Positions 25,082 to 31,795 of a stretch of DNA of 64,000 bases are shown here, one piece after another. Numbering within the stretch: position 1 is the first letter of the stretch; each line of letters starts with the position of its first letter. The position numbers were made by a program, and so were the translations under genes. The stretch is from Neisseria dentiae (lineage in GTDB: Bacteria; Pseudomonadota; Gammaproteobacteria; Burkholderiales; Neisseriaceae). Under the pieces are notes generated by a model, which did no database searches, was not told the DNA's origin, and was given only the letters and a program-made list of their open reading frames with translations. The stretch covers positions 20,422 to 84,421 of the forward strand of contig NZ_JANIKQ010000013.1 of NCBI RefSeq assembly GCF_024580525.1, in the 5' to 3' direction.

Positions 25082-25654
25082 ATGGCAAATTTCAAACGAT
25101 TTTTTTCGGCGGCGCTGGCCGCTTTCTGCCTGATGCTGTCGGGCGCGGGCGCGGCCCAGGCCGATGATTTGGAAAACCTTATCCGCTTGCAGGCGCCGCA
25201 GTATGCGCCTATCGGCACGTCGGGCGGCGGCAGCCAGCCCGCGAACCGCAGCGATGCCGACGATTTGATCGGCAGCGCGATGGGCCTGCTCGGCGTGGCC
25301 TACCGCTACGGCGGTTCGTCTGCGCGGACGGGTTTCGATTGCAGCGGCTTTATGCAGCATATTTTCAGCCGCAGTATGCAGATCAGCCTGCCGCGCACGT
25401 CGGCCGAGCAGGCCAGAACGGGCGAGTATGTGAGCCGCAGCAACCTCCAGCCGGGCGATATGGTGTTTTTCCGCACGATGGGCGGCGGCCGCATCTCGCA
25501 TGTGGGGCTGTATATCGGCAACGACCGCTTTATCCACGCTCCGAGGGCGGGCAAGCGCATCGAGATTACCAGCCTGAACAACAAATATTGGAACGCCAAA
25601 TACGCCACCGCCCGCCGCGTGAAGAAAAACGATCCTTCGCGCTTTTTGAATTAA
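25082..25654 (+). CDS. NlpC/P60 (C40) cell-wall peptidase
   Basis: C40 peptidases cut peptide cross-links or stems in peptidoglycan. The 190-residue protein has a Sec signal peptide (MANFKRFFSAALAAFCLMLS) that likely ends at AQA, a short linker rich in Gly and Ser, and a C-terminal NlpC/P60 domain. The catalytic residues are in place: Cys in GFDCSGFMQH near 95, His in RISHVGLYIG near 140 and a third polar residue (His) in RFIHAPRAG. There is no lipobox, so it is probably soluble in the periplasm. A small conserved-looking gene follows 7 bp downstream. Related to Spr/MepS-like enzymes, but the exact substrate bond is unknown. Confidence 0.88.
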   Translation: MANFKRFFSAALAAFCLMLSGAGAAQADDLENLIRLQAPQYAPIGTSGGGSQPANRSDADDLIGSAMGLLGVAYRYGGSSARTGFDCSGFMQHIFSRSMQISLPRTSAEQARTGEYVSRSNLQPGDMVFFRTMGGGRISHVGLYIGNDRFIHAPRAGKRIEITSLNNKYWNAKYATARRVKKNDPSRFLN

Positions 25655-25661
25655 GGCTGTT

Positions 25662-25883
25662 ATGATGAGTATGCCCGAAATGCCGAAATGGTATAGCGAC
25701 AACGGCGAAATCGTTTCCTGCACCGAAAAAATCAAGGTGATGACGGAAAACATGACCGAGCTTTACCAAGCCGCCCAAGATGCTTTTGAAGACGCGCTGC
25801 TGATGGGCTGCGGCGAAGCACAGCTGCGCGAATACCTGCACCGCTTGATAGACGGCGTGGAAAACCCTTACCGCAAAAGCTGA
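25662..25883 (+). CDS. Small acidic protein of unknown function
   Basis: This 73-residue reading frame starts 7 bp after the NlpC/P60 gene and ends just before a strong terminator, so the two probably share a transcript. AAGG precedes the ATG at 25662; ATG 25665 and 25671 are alternatives. It has no signal peptide or membrane helix. The central part (IKVMTENMTELYQAAQDAFE) looks like an amphipathic helix, followed by a second helix (QLREYLHRLIDGVENPY). It has two cysteines. Codon use resembles its neighbours. I do not recognise the family. Confidence 0.7.
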   Translation: MMSMPEMPKWYSDNGEIVSCTEKIKVMTENMTELYQAAQDAFEDALLMGCGEAQLREYLHRLIDGVENPYRKS

Positions 25884-25900
25884 GGGTGATGCAGAATGGA

Positions 25901-25929
25901 AAACGGAATCCGAAAGGGTTCCGTTTTTT
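25901..25929 (+). terminator. Rho-independent terminator
   Basis: AAACGGAA and TTCCGTTT form the stem (25901-25908 with 25919-25926), followed by TTT. It closes the NlpC/P60 transcript. Confidence 0.85.
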
Positions 25930-26406
25930 GTTTGCGGAAAAAAGGTTTCAGGCCGTCTGAAAAAGTGCTTATCTGAATAAATTGAATAAATATGTTGAGC
26001 GGTAGGTTGGGTTGCAAAACCCAACATCTTGAAACTCTTGAAACAATGAAATGAATTTATGTTGGGTTTTCAACCCAACCTACGCTCCTGCCGATGCTGT
26101 TCCTGCTGCGAAAAAGTGCTTATCTGAAAACCGCCGCCTGTCTTTTCAGACGGCCTGTGCGGGAGTATGATTCCGATTAGTTAATAATTTAAAGAAATAC
26201 GCTTCCAACCAGCCTTAATCAGGTGCCTGCCCCGGGTTGTTGCAAAACCCGAAACCCTGTCTCAACATTTCTGTTTTCCGCCGTTTCTGCCCGGGTGGGC
26301 AAACGGAAAATTCGATATTTCGATCACTGCGGATTTTGCACGGTTTTTTGGCCGTCTGAAAACCGCCGGCACAATAATAAATAAAGCGCACAGGAGAAAC
26401 CGAACC
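25930..26406. other. Non-coding gap before lrgAB
   Basis: About 480 bp hold a DUS (25951-25962), the palindrome at 26002-26083, a further DUS near 26143-26155, and AT-rich DNA. No gene is supported. The lrgA promoter is probably in the last 150 bp but no clear hexamers were found. Confidence 0.6.
26002..26083. repeat. Palindromic repeat, GTAGGTTGGGTT family
   Basis: GTAGGTTGGGTTGCAAAACC (from 26002) is inverted at 26059-26083 with a ~30-bp AT-rich loop. A related copy is at 22831-22903. Confidence 0.8.
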
Positions 26407-26745
26407 ATGATTAGAGCGTTGAGCATTATTTTCGGCTTTTTGGCCGTGGGAGAGGCGGCGGTGCATTTCACCGGCATCAAGCTGCCCGGCAGCATTGTCG
26501 GCATGGGCTTTTTGTTTGCCGCGCTGCATATGGGCTGGGTGAAAACCGCTTGGTTGCAGCAGATGGTGGACGTTTTGATGGGCAACCTGTCGCTGTTTCT
26601 GGTGCCGCCGTGCGTGGCGGTGATGAGCTATCTCGATGTGGTGGGGCGCGATTTGCTTTCCATCGCCACCGCCACGCTGGTAAGCACGTTTCTGGTGATG
26701 TTCGTTACCGGCAAGGTGCACGAGCTGATGCGGAGGTTTTGGTGA
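26407..26745 (+). CDS. lrgA: LrgA/CidA-family holin-like membrane protein
   Basis: The 112-residue protein has four membrane helices and the family signature KLPGSIVGMGFLFAALHMG near residue 25, followed by LFLVPPCVAVMSY near 62. LrgA/CidA proteins were first described as holin-like modulators of murein hydrolases. With LrgB they are also linked to export of small metabolites such as pyruvate or glycolate. The stop codon overlaps the start of lrgB (TGATG), so the two are translationally coupled. Confidence 0.88.
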   Translation: MIRALSIIFGFLAVGEAAVHFTGIKLPGSIVGMGFLFAALHMGWVKTAWLQQMVDVLMGNLSLFLVPPCVAVMSYLDVVGRDLLSIATATLVSTFLVMFVTGKVHELMRRFW

Positions 26746-27437
26746 TGGAAATGCTCGCGCATCCGGCTTTGCTGCTGTTTATCACGGTAACCGTGTATTG
26801 GGTGGCCAATGTGTTGCGCGCCCGCACGGGCAGTTTTCTGTGCAACCCCGTGGTGTTGAGTTCGGCCACGGTGATTGTTTATCTGAAAACCGTCGGCATT
26901 GATTATGAAACCTATCACGAAGCGGCCGCGTTTATCGATTTTTGGCTGAAACCGGCGGTGGTGTCGCTGGCGGTGCCGCTTTATCTCAACTGGAAAAAAA
27001 TCAGCAGCCAGTGGCTGCCGATTATCGTGTCGCAGGCGGCGGGCAGCGTAACCGGCATCGTTACCGGCGTGTATATCGCCAAGTGGATGGGCGCGGGGCG
27101 CGAAGTGGTGCTGTCGCTGGCGGCCAAATCGGTTACCAACCCGATTGCCATCGAAATCACCCGCGCTATCGGCGGCATTCCCGCCATCACCGCCGCCACC
27201 GTGATTCTGGCGGGCATGATGGGGCAGATGGTCGGCTTCAGGCTGATGAGCGCCAGCACCATCAAGCTGCCCACGTCGCAGGGGATGTCGATGGGGGCGG
27301 CTTCGCACGCGATGGGCATCGCCGCATCGCTCGACCGCAGCCGCAAACTCGCAGCTTATGCCAGCCTCGGGCTGATTTTCAACGGTGTGCTTACCGCCGC
27401 GCTGGTGCCGGTGCTGGTTCCGCTGATGGGCGTTTGA
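26745..27437 (+). CDS. lrgB: LrgB/CidB-family membrane protein
   Basis: The 230-residue partner of LrgA has about seven hydrophobic segments and the LrgB signature LSLAAKSVTNPIAIEI near 125, then MGAASHAMGIAASLD near 185. These conserved segments are shared with plastid PLGG1 glycolate/glycerate transporters. The ATG at 26745 overlaps the lrgA stop; ATG 26751 is an alternative. The pair is closed by a long DUS-containing hairpin. A transporter or murein-regulating role is inferred from the family. Confidence 0.88.
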   Translation: MEMLAHPALLLFITVTVYWVANVLRARTGSFLCNPVVLSSATVIVYLKTVGIDYETYHEAAAFIDFWLKPAVVSLAVPLYLNWKKISSQWLPIIVSQAAGSVTGIVTGVYIAKWMGAGREVVLSLAAKSVTNPIAIEITRAIGGIPAITAATVILAGMMGQMVGFRLMSASTIKLPTSQGMSMGAASHAMGIAASLDRSRKLAAYASLGLIFNGVLTAALVPVLVPLMGV

Positions 27438-27447
27438 TATAGCTGCA

Positions 27448-27502
27448 ACAGGCCGTCTGAAAGAATAACAGCCTATGCTTGTTATTCTTTCAGACGGCCT
27501 GT
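27448..27502 (+). terminator. Extended inverted DUS terminator after lrgB
   Basis: The DUS pair is extended by matched flanks (ACAGGCCGTCTGAAAGAATA with its complement), giving a stem of about 22 bp. Confidence 0.9.
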
Positions 27503-27603
27503 ATATTCGCCGAAATAACTAGCCGCTAACCACAACGCATCATCAACAAAAAGCGTGCGCGGCCCTACAATCAACACACACCACATAGCGCGAGCACCAC
27601 ACC

Positions 27604-28578
27604 ATGTTAACCGACGCATTCGGCCGCACCGTAGATTATCTGCGCATATCCGTAACCGACCGTTGCGATTTGCGCTGCACCTACTGCCTGCCCAAAGGAT
27701 TCAAAGGCTTTGCCGTGCCCAAAGACTGGTTAACGCTCGAAGAACTGGCGCGTGTGGCGGCCGCATTCGCGCGGTTGGGCACCAAGCGTTTCCGCCTTAC
27801 CGGCGGCGAACCGCTGCTGCGCAAAGGCTTGGCCGGTTTGGCCGCCGAAATCAACCGCCAACCCGGCGTCGAAGACATTTCCCTCACCACCAACGGCACG
27901 CAATTGGGCAAACACGCCCACGAGCTGCGCCAAGCGGGCGTGCGCCGCCTGAACATCAGCCTCGACAGCCTGCGCGGCGACTGCGTGAAAGACATCACCG
28001 GCACCGACTGCCTGCCCCAAGTGCTCGACGGCATCAAAACCGCCAAAGAAGCCGGCTTCGAGCGCATCAAAATCAATATGGTGCCGCTCAAAGGCGTGAA
28101 CGACACCGATTTGGACGATATGGTCGCCTTCTGTATCGAAAACGGCTTTATCCTCAATTTAATCGAAGCCATGCCCATGGGCGCCACCGGCCAGGCGCAT
28201 GCCAAGGTGAGCCTGCAACCCGTGTTGGCGCAATTGCAGCAGAAATTCAACCTCACGCCGTTCGAAGGCAAAATCGGCGGCGGCCCCGCGCGCTACTGGC
28301 AAAGCGGCAGCGGCGATTTCACCCTCGGCCTGATTACCCCGATGAGCCAGCACTTCTGCGCCACCTGCAACCGCGTGCGCCTTTCCGCCACCGGCAACCT
28401 GCACCTGTGTTTGGGGCAGGAAGACAAAGTGCCGCTGCGCCCGCTGTTGCGCGAAGGCTGCACCGACGCCGAGCTGGAGCAGGCCATACGCGATGCCGTG
28501 CAGAAAAAGCCCGAAAAACACGAATTTGTTGAAAACCCGAAAAAAATCATCCGCGTGATGGCGTTAACCGGCGGCTGA
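27604..28578 (+). CDS. moaA: GTP 3',8-cyclase (molybdenum cofactor synthesis)
   Basis: MoaA is a radical-SAM enzyme that converts GTP to 3',8-cyclo-GTP, the first step to molybdopterin. The 324-residue protein has the N-terminal radical-SAM cluster motif CDLRCTYC near residue 22, the SAM-binding FRLTGGEPLLR near 65, the C-terminal cluster CATCNRVRLSATG followed by LHLCLG, and the essential terminal Gly-Gly (VMALTGG). It stands alone; no other moa gene is in the window. Confidence 0.95.
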   Translation: MLTDAFGRTVDYLRISVTDRCDLRCTYCLPKGFKGFAVPKDWLTLEELARVAAAFARLGTKRFRLTGGEPLLRKGLAGLAAEINRQPGVEDISLTTNGTQLGKHAHELRQAGVRRLNISLDSLRGDCVKDITGTDCLPQVLDGIKTAKEAGFERIKINMVPLKGVNDTDLDDMVAFCIENGFILNLIEAMPMGATGQAHAKVSLQPVLAQLQQKFNLTPFEGKIGGGPARYWQSGSGDFTLGLITPMSQHFCATCNRVRLSATGNLHLCLGQEDKVPLRPLLREGCTDAELEQAIRDAVQKKPEKHEFVENPKKIIRVMALTGG

Positions 28579-28641
28579 ACGTTGGGGCGGCAGGTTCGGG
28601 CTTCGTGCTTGGCAACACTCACCGCAAATTCCAAAACACTT

Positions 28642-28671
28642 GCGTCATACCCGGGCTTGCCCCGGGTATCT
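28642..28671. repeat. Palindromic repeat, ACCCGGGCTTG family
   Basis: One unit of the family at 18607-18686, here with CTTGCC in place of CTTGAC. Confidence 0.75.
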
Positions 28672-28712
28672 CTCTCTATAATAGTAGTCAGAAAGGGGAT
28701 GCACCTTTTCGA

Positions 28713-28743
28713 CAGGCCGTCTGAAATATTTTCAGACGGCCTG
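28713..28743 (+). terminator. Inverted DUS pair downstream of moaA
   Basis: CAGGCCGTCTGAAA and its complement form a hairpin 135 bp after moaA. The rest of the gap to 28920 holds a degenerate repeat (28790-28830) and a decayed TTTTGCAAAG(A)TCT terminus near 28858, with no gene seen. Confidence 0.75.
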
Positions 28744-28920
28744 ATAACTTTAAAAAATTCATTTAGACCGTTTGAAATATCCAATTGTCGTCATTAGCTT
28801 CGCAAGCCCGCTGCGCGAGAATGACGAGACATAAACGTTTTCAGATCTGAATTGGGTTTTTGCAAAGATCTTGGCCTAAAGTTTAATGTGAATGACATGC
28901 CATTAGAGAATTAATGCTGA

Positions 28921-29616
28921 TTACGGCTGAATACCTTGTGCTTTCAACCAATTTGTCATCAATTGAATCTCTGGATCTTGGGCATTGATAATAGCTTGTG
29001 CAAGTTGTTTAATTTGCTTGTCTTTGCCGTATTTGAGTTCTATCTTTGCCATTTCGATTGCCCCTTGATGATGCGGAATCATACTCAATGCAAAAGCAGC
29101 ATCAGCATTTTCATGATGAACGCCTGCCATCATCTTATCGTGCATACTCATATCGGCCAAATAAGCCTTGGCGTGTTCGCTCTGCGAATTAACTTGTTCT
29201 TTATTAGCCGCGTTATTCAACCAGTTTTGCATGAAGCCGATTTCTTTTTGTTGTGCATCAATAATCTCTTGAGCCAATTTTTTCATGGCAGGATCGCGGC
29301 CATATTTCAATTCAATCTTGGCCATTTCTACCGCACCTTGATGGTGGGGAATCATACCTTCTACAAAAGCCACATCGGCATCTGCTTTTTGCGCAGCTTT
29401 CACCATCTCATCGTGCATTTTGCCCATAGACTGCATATATTCCGCCGAATGAGACGGCATTTTTGTATTATTGCCATGTATGGCATGCATATCATGTGCA
29501 GACGATGCGGTGGAAACCTGCTCCTCAGATGGTGATTTTTGTGTCTCTGCCTGATTACACGCAGCCAATACCGCAAGTAAAGCAGCAGCTACTAAACTTT
29601 TACCAATTAGCTTCAT
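28921..29616 (-). CDS. Lipoprotein with two DUF305 domains
   Basis: The 231-residue protein has a lipoprotein signal with lipobox LAAC near residue 20. Two tandem copies of the DUF305 helical domain follow, each with the hallmark MIPHHQGAVEMAKIELKYG or its near twin (MIPHHQGAIEMAKIELKYG), at about residues 88 and 178. The near identity of the two blocks suggests internal duplication. Met and His are abundant, including an N-terminal HDMHAIHGNN stretch. DUF305 proteins resemble ferritin-like four-helix bundles and are often found near copper genes, so a metal-binding role is plausible but unproven. The start at 29616 (MKLIGKSLVAAALL) gives the intact signal. A promoter with metal-regulator features lies upstream. 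Confidence 0.88.
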   Translation of the reverse strand: MKLIGKSLVAAALLAVLAACNQAETQKSPSEEQVSTASSAHDMHAIHGNNTKMPSHSAEYMQSMGKMHDEMVKAAQKADADVAFVEGMIPHHQGAVEMAKIELKYGRDPAMKKLAQEIIDAQQKEIGFMQNWLNNAANKEQVNSQSEHAKAYLADMSMHDKMMAGVHHENADAAFALSMIPHHQGAIEMAKIELKYGKDKQIKQLAQAIINAQDPEIQLMTNWLKAQGIQP

Positions 29617-29658
29617 AACAAACTCCTTAAATAGGTCATTAATGATAAGGTGTGGCAA

Positions 29659-29690
29659 ACTATAAACTTTAACCTTGGGTAAAGGTCAAG
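29659..29690 (-). promoter_or_regulatory. MerR-type-like promoter of the DUF305 gene
   Basis: On the minus strand TTGACC (29689-29684) and TATAGT (29664-29659) are separated by 19 bp, the long spacer typical of promoters activated by MerR-family metal sensors such as CueR. A dyad, CTTTAACCTT-N5-AAGGTCAAG (29667-29690), overlaps the -35 box. Its centre lies nearer the -35 than in classical MerR sites, so the regulator is uncertain. Confidence 0.5.
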
Positions 29691-29846
29691 CTCAATCTTG
29701 CCAATATTCATCAGGCCGTCTGAAAAATCAGGCATAGGTGTTACCGGTCTGTTTGGGCAAAAAGCAAAGCGGCGCAATGCCCTTATATTTTTTCAGACGG
29801 CCTTGTACAATACCGGCATCAACCCGTCTGCTCCGCCCGTTGCCGT

Positions 29847-30701
29847 ATGGAAAACCAACACGCCCGCCCCGCGCCCCATCCGCGCCGCAGCCGCAAACAC
29901 GCGCCGCCGTTCTGGCAGGCCGACAAACCCTATCTGCACGAACACAACATCAGCGATGCGCGCTTCCGCCTGCTCGGCTATCTGATGGCCATGCTGGCGG
30001 GCGCAATCAACGCGGGCGGTTTTTTTGCCGTGGCGCGCTACACCTCGCACGTTACCGGCGAAATGTCGTATGCGGCGGATATGGCATATTTGGGCGAATG
30101 GCGGCTGGCGCTGATCGCTTTTGCTGGCATGGTGTTTTTTATTTTGGGCGCAGCGCATTCGAGCTGGGTGATTCTGTGGGCGAAACGGCACCGCTTCCGC
30201 GGTGGTTTCGGTTTTTCGATGTGGCTGGAGGCGGTATATCTGCTGCTGTTCGGCGCGGTGGGCGCCATCGTGGCCGACTGGCACAGCGGCAGCCTGCCCG
30301 TTGCGGCCATGCTGCTGTTGTGTTTCATCATGGGTATGCACAACACCGTGATGACGGTGTTGTCGGGCGGTGCCATCCGCTCCACCCATATGACGGGCAC
30401 GGTAACCGATTTGGGCATAGAAATTTCAAAAATGCTGTATTACCACCGCAGCGACAACCCCAAACTGCCGCACATCCACACCAACAAACCCAAAGCCAAG
30501 CTGCTGGCGGGGCTGTTGGCCGCCTTTTTGGCGGGCGGGCTGATCGGCGCGTGGGGCTACCACAGCGCCGGCCATTATTTCGCGTTGCCGGTGTCGGTGG
30601 TGCTGTTTGTGTTGGGTTCCGGCTCGGTGGGCTACGACGTGAAACTGCGCCTCAAGCTGAAGCTGGTGCGCCGTTTGCAGCAGCACGCGCGCGGCAGATA
30701 A
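29847..30701 (+). CDS. DUF1275 (YoaK-like) membrane protein
   Basis: The 284-residue protein has a basic, Pro-rich cytoplasmic N-terminus of about 40 residues. It then has six or seven membrane helices with the DUF1275 features YLMAMLAGAINAGGFFAVARY, TSHVTGEM near residue 67 and GMHNTVMTVLSGGAIRSTHM near 165, the last followed by TGTVTDLGIEI. The family is widespread but has no defined transport substrate. The upstream gap has one DUS near 29712-29724 and an inverted copy near 29789-29802. Confidence 0.85.
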   Translation: MENQHARPAPHPRRSRKHAPPFWQADKPYLHEHNISDARFRLLGYLMAMLAGAINAGGFFAVARYTSHVTGEMSYAADMAYLGEWRLALIAFAGMVFFILGAAHSSWVILWAKRHRFRGGFGFSMWLEAVYLLLFGAVGAIVADWHSGSLPVAAMLLLCFIMGMHNTVMTVLSGGAIRSTHMTGTVTDLGIEISKMLYYHRSDNPKLPHIHTNKPKAKLLAGLLAAFLAGGLIGAWGYHSAGHYFALPVSVVLFVLGSGSVGYDVKLRLKLKLVRRLQQHARGR

Positions 30702-30897
30702 GCGCGGCCTGTATCGCAAAAGATACGCTTTCGGCGTTCAGACGGCCTTTGCGCCGTGCGGAAAGTAATGAACCGCTGCCGCGTGTAATATCAAGTTAAG
30801 CAAACTGTTATGCCGTGCCGATGTTCTATATAGTTTGCATCAGGGCAAACCCCGCCGGGGCGCTTGCCGCATATCGAATGATTTTGAAAGGAAACCC

Positions 30898-31581
30898 ATG
30901 AAAATGTTGAAACCCTTAACCGTTTTGGCTGCCGCTTCCGCCATGGTATTGGCAGGCTGCGTAACCGATCCCGTTACCGGCCAGCAGAAAGCCAGCAAAA
31001 CCGCTATGTATGGCTTGGGCGGCGCGGCTGCCTGCGGCATCGTCGGCGCCCTGACCCACGGCGGCAAAGGCGCGCGCAACTCTGCGCTGGCTTGCGGTGC
31101 AATAGGCGCGGGTATCGGCGGCTATATGGATTACCAAGAGAAAAAACTGCGCGAGAGCCTGGCCAACACCAATGTTGAAGTAGAGCGCCAAGGCAACCAG
31201 ATCAAACTGGTGATGCCCGAAAGCGTAACCTTCGCCACCAACAGCGCCAGCCTGAGCGGCAATGCGATGGACGCGCTGAACAAAGCGGCCGAAACCCTGG
31301 TGCAATACCCCGACACCACCTTAACCGTGGCCGGCCACACCGACAACACCGGCTCCGACGCCATCAACGAGCCGCTGTCGAAACGCCGTGCGCAAGCCGT
31401 GGCTTCTTACCTGAACCAACGCGGCGTGGCCACTTCGCGCCTGAGCACCATCGGTTACGGTTCTCGCCAGCCGGTTGCGTCTAACGCCACCGCCGAAGGC
31501 CGCGCCAAAAACCGCCGCGTGGAAATCCTGATCAACCCCGACCAAAACGCCGTGCGTGCGGCGCAACAGCAGCAACAATAA
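30898..31581 (+). CDS. OmpA-family lipoprotein (YfiB/YiaD type)
   Basis: The 227-residue protein has a lipoprotein signal with lipobox LAGC near residue 21. A Gly/Ala-rich hydrophobic zipper segment (MYGLGGAAACGIVGAL, then ACGAIGAGIGGYMDY) is followed by an OmpA C-terminal domain that binds peptidoglycan. The binding motif is TVAGHTDNTGSDAINEPLSK near 145, ending in RAKNRRVEILI. It probably tethers the outer membrane to the wall. The start at 30898 follows GAAAGGAAA. ATG 30904 is an alternative. An inverted DUS terminator follows. Confidence 0.9.
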   Translation: MKMLKPLTVLAAASAMVLAGCVTDPVTGQQKASKTAMYGLGGAAACGIVGALTHGGKGARNSALACGAIGAGIGGYMDYQEKKLRESLANTNVEVERQGNQIKLVMPESVTFATNSASLSGNAMDALNKAAETLVQYPDTTLTVAGHTDNTGSDAINEPLSKRRAQAVASYLNQRGVATSRLSTIGYGSRQPVASNATAEGRAKNRRVEILINPDQNAVRAAQQQQQ

Positions 31582-31601
31582 GCATCGGGCTGATATATAA
31601 A

Positions 31602-31631
31602 CAGGCCGTCTGAATATTTTCAGACGGCCTG
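31602..31631 (+). terminator. Inverted DUS terminator
   Basis: CAGGCCGTCTGAA and its complement form a hairpin 21 bp after the OmpA-like gene. Confidence 0.88.
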
Positions 31632-31795
31632 AAACTTTTGCAAAAAGCTGTTTTAATCCTGAATTTATTTGTATCCCGTCATACTCGGGCTTGACCCGAG
31701 TATCTGGTATTTCTTTTGAAACAAAAAGATGCTCGGTTCAAGCCCGAGCATGACGCAGGGGGGAAGATGTCCAAAGCAATTTTGCAAAGGTCTCA
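31630..31795. mobile_element. Degenerate MITE-like element overlapping the 3' end of recJ
   Basis: The right end (31780-31795) is the intact terminus TGAGACCTTTGCAAAA in complement. The left end (31630-31645) matches it at 14 of 16 positions. The 166-bp interior holds an inverted pair of the CGGGCTTGACCCG palindrome (31678-31705 and 31727-31754). No target duplication is visible. The right terminus supplies the stop codon of recJ. Confidence 0.6.
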
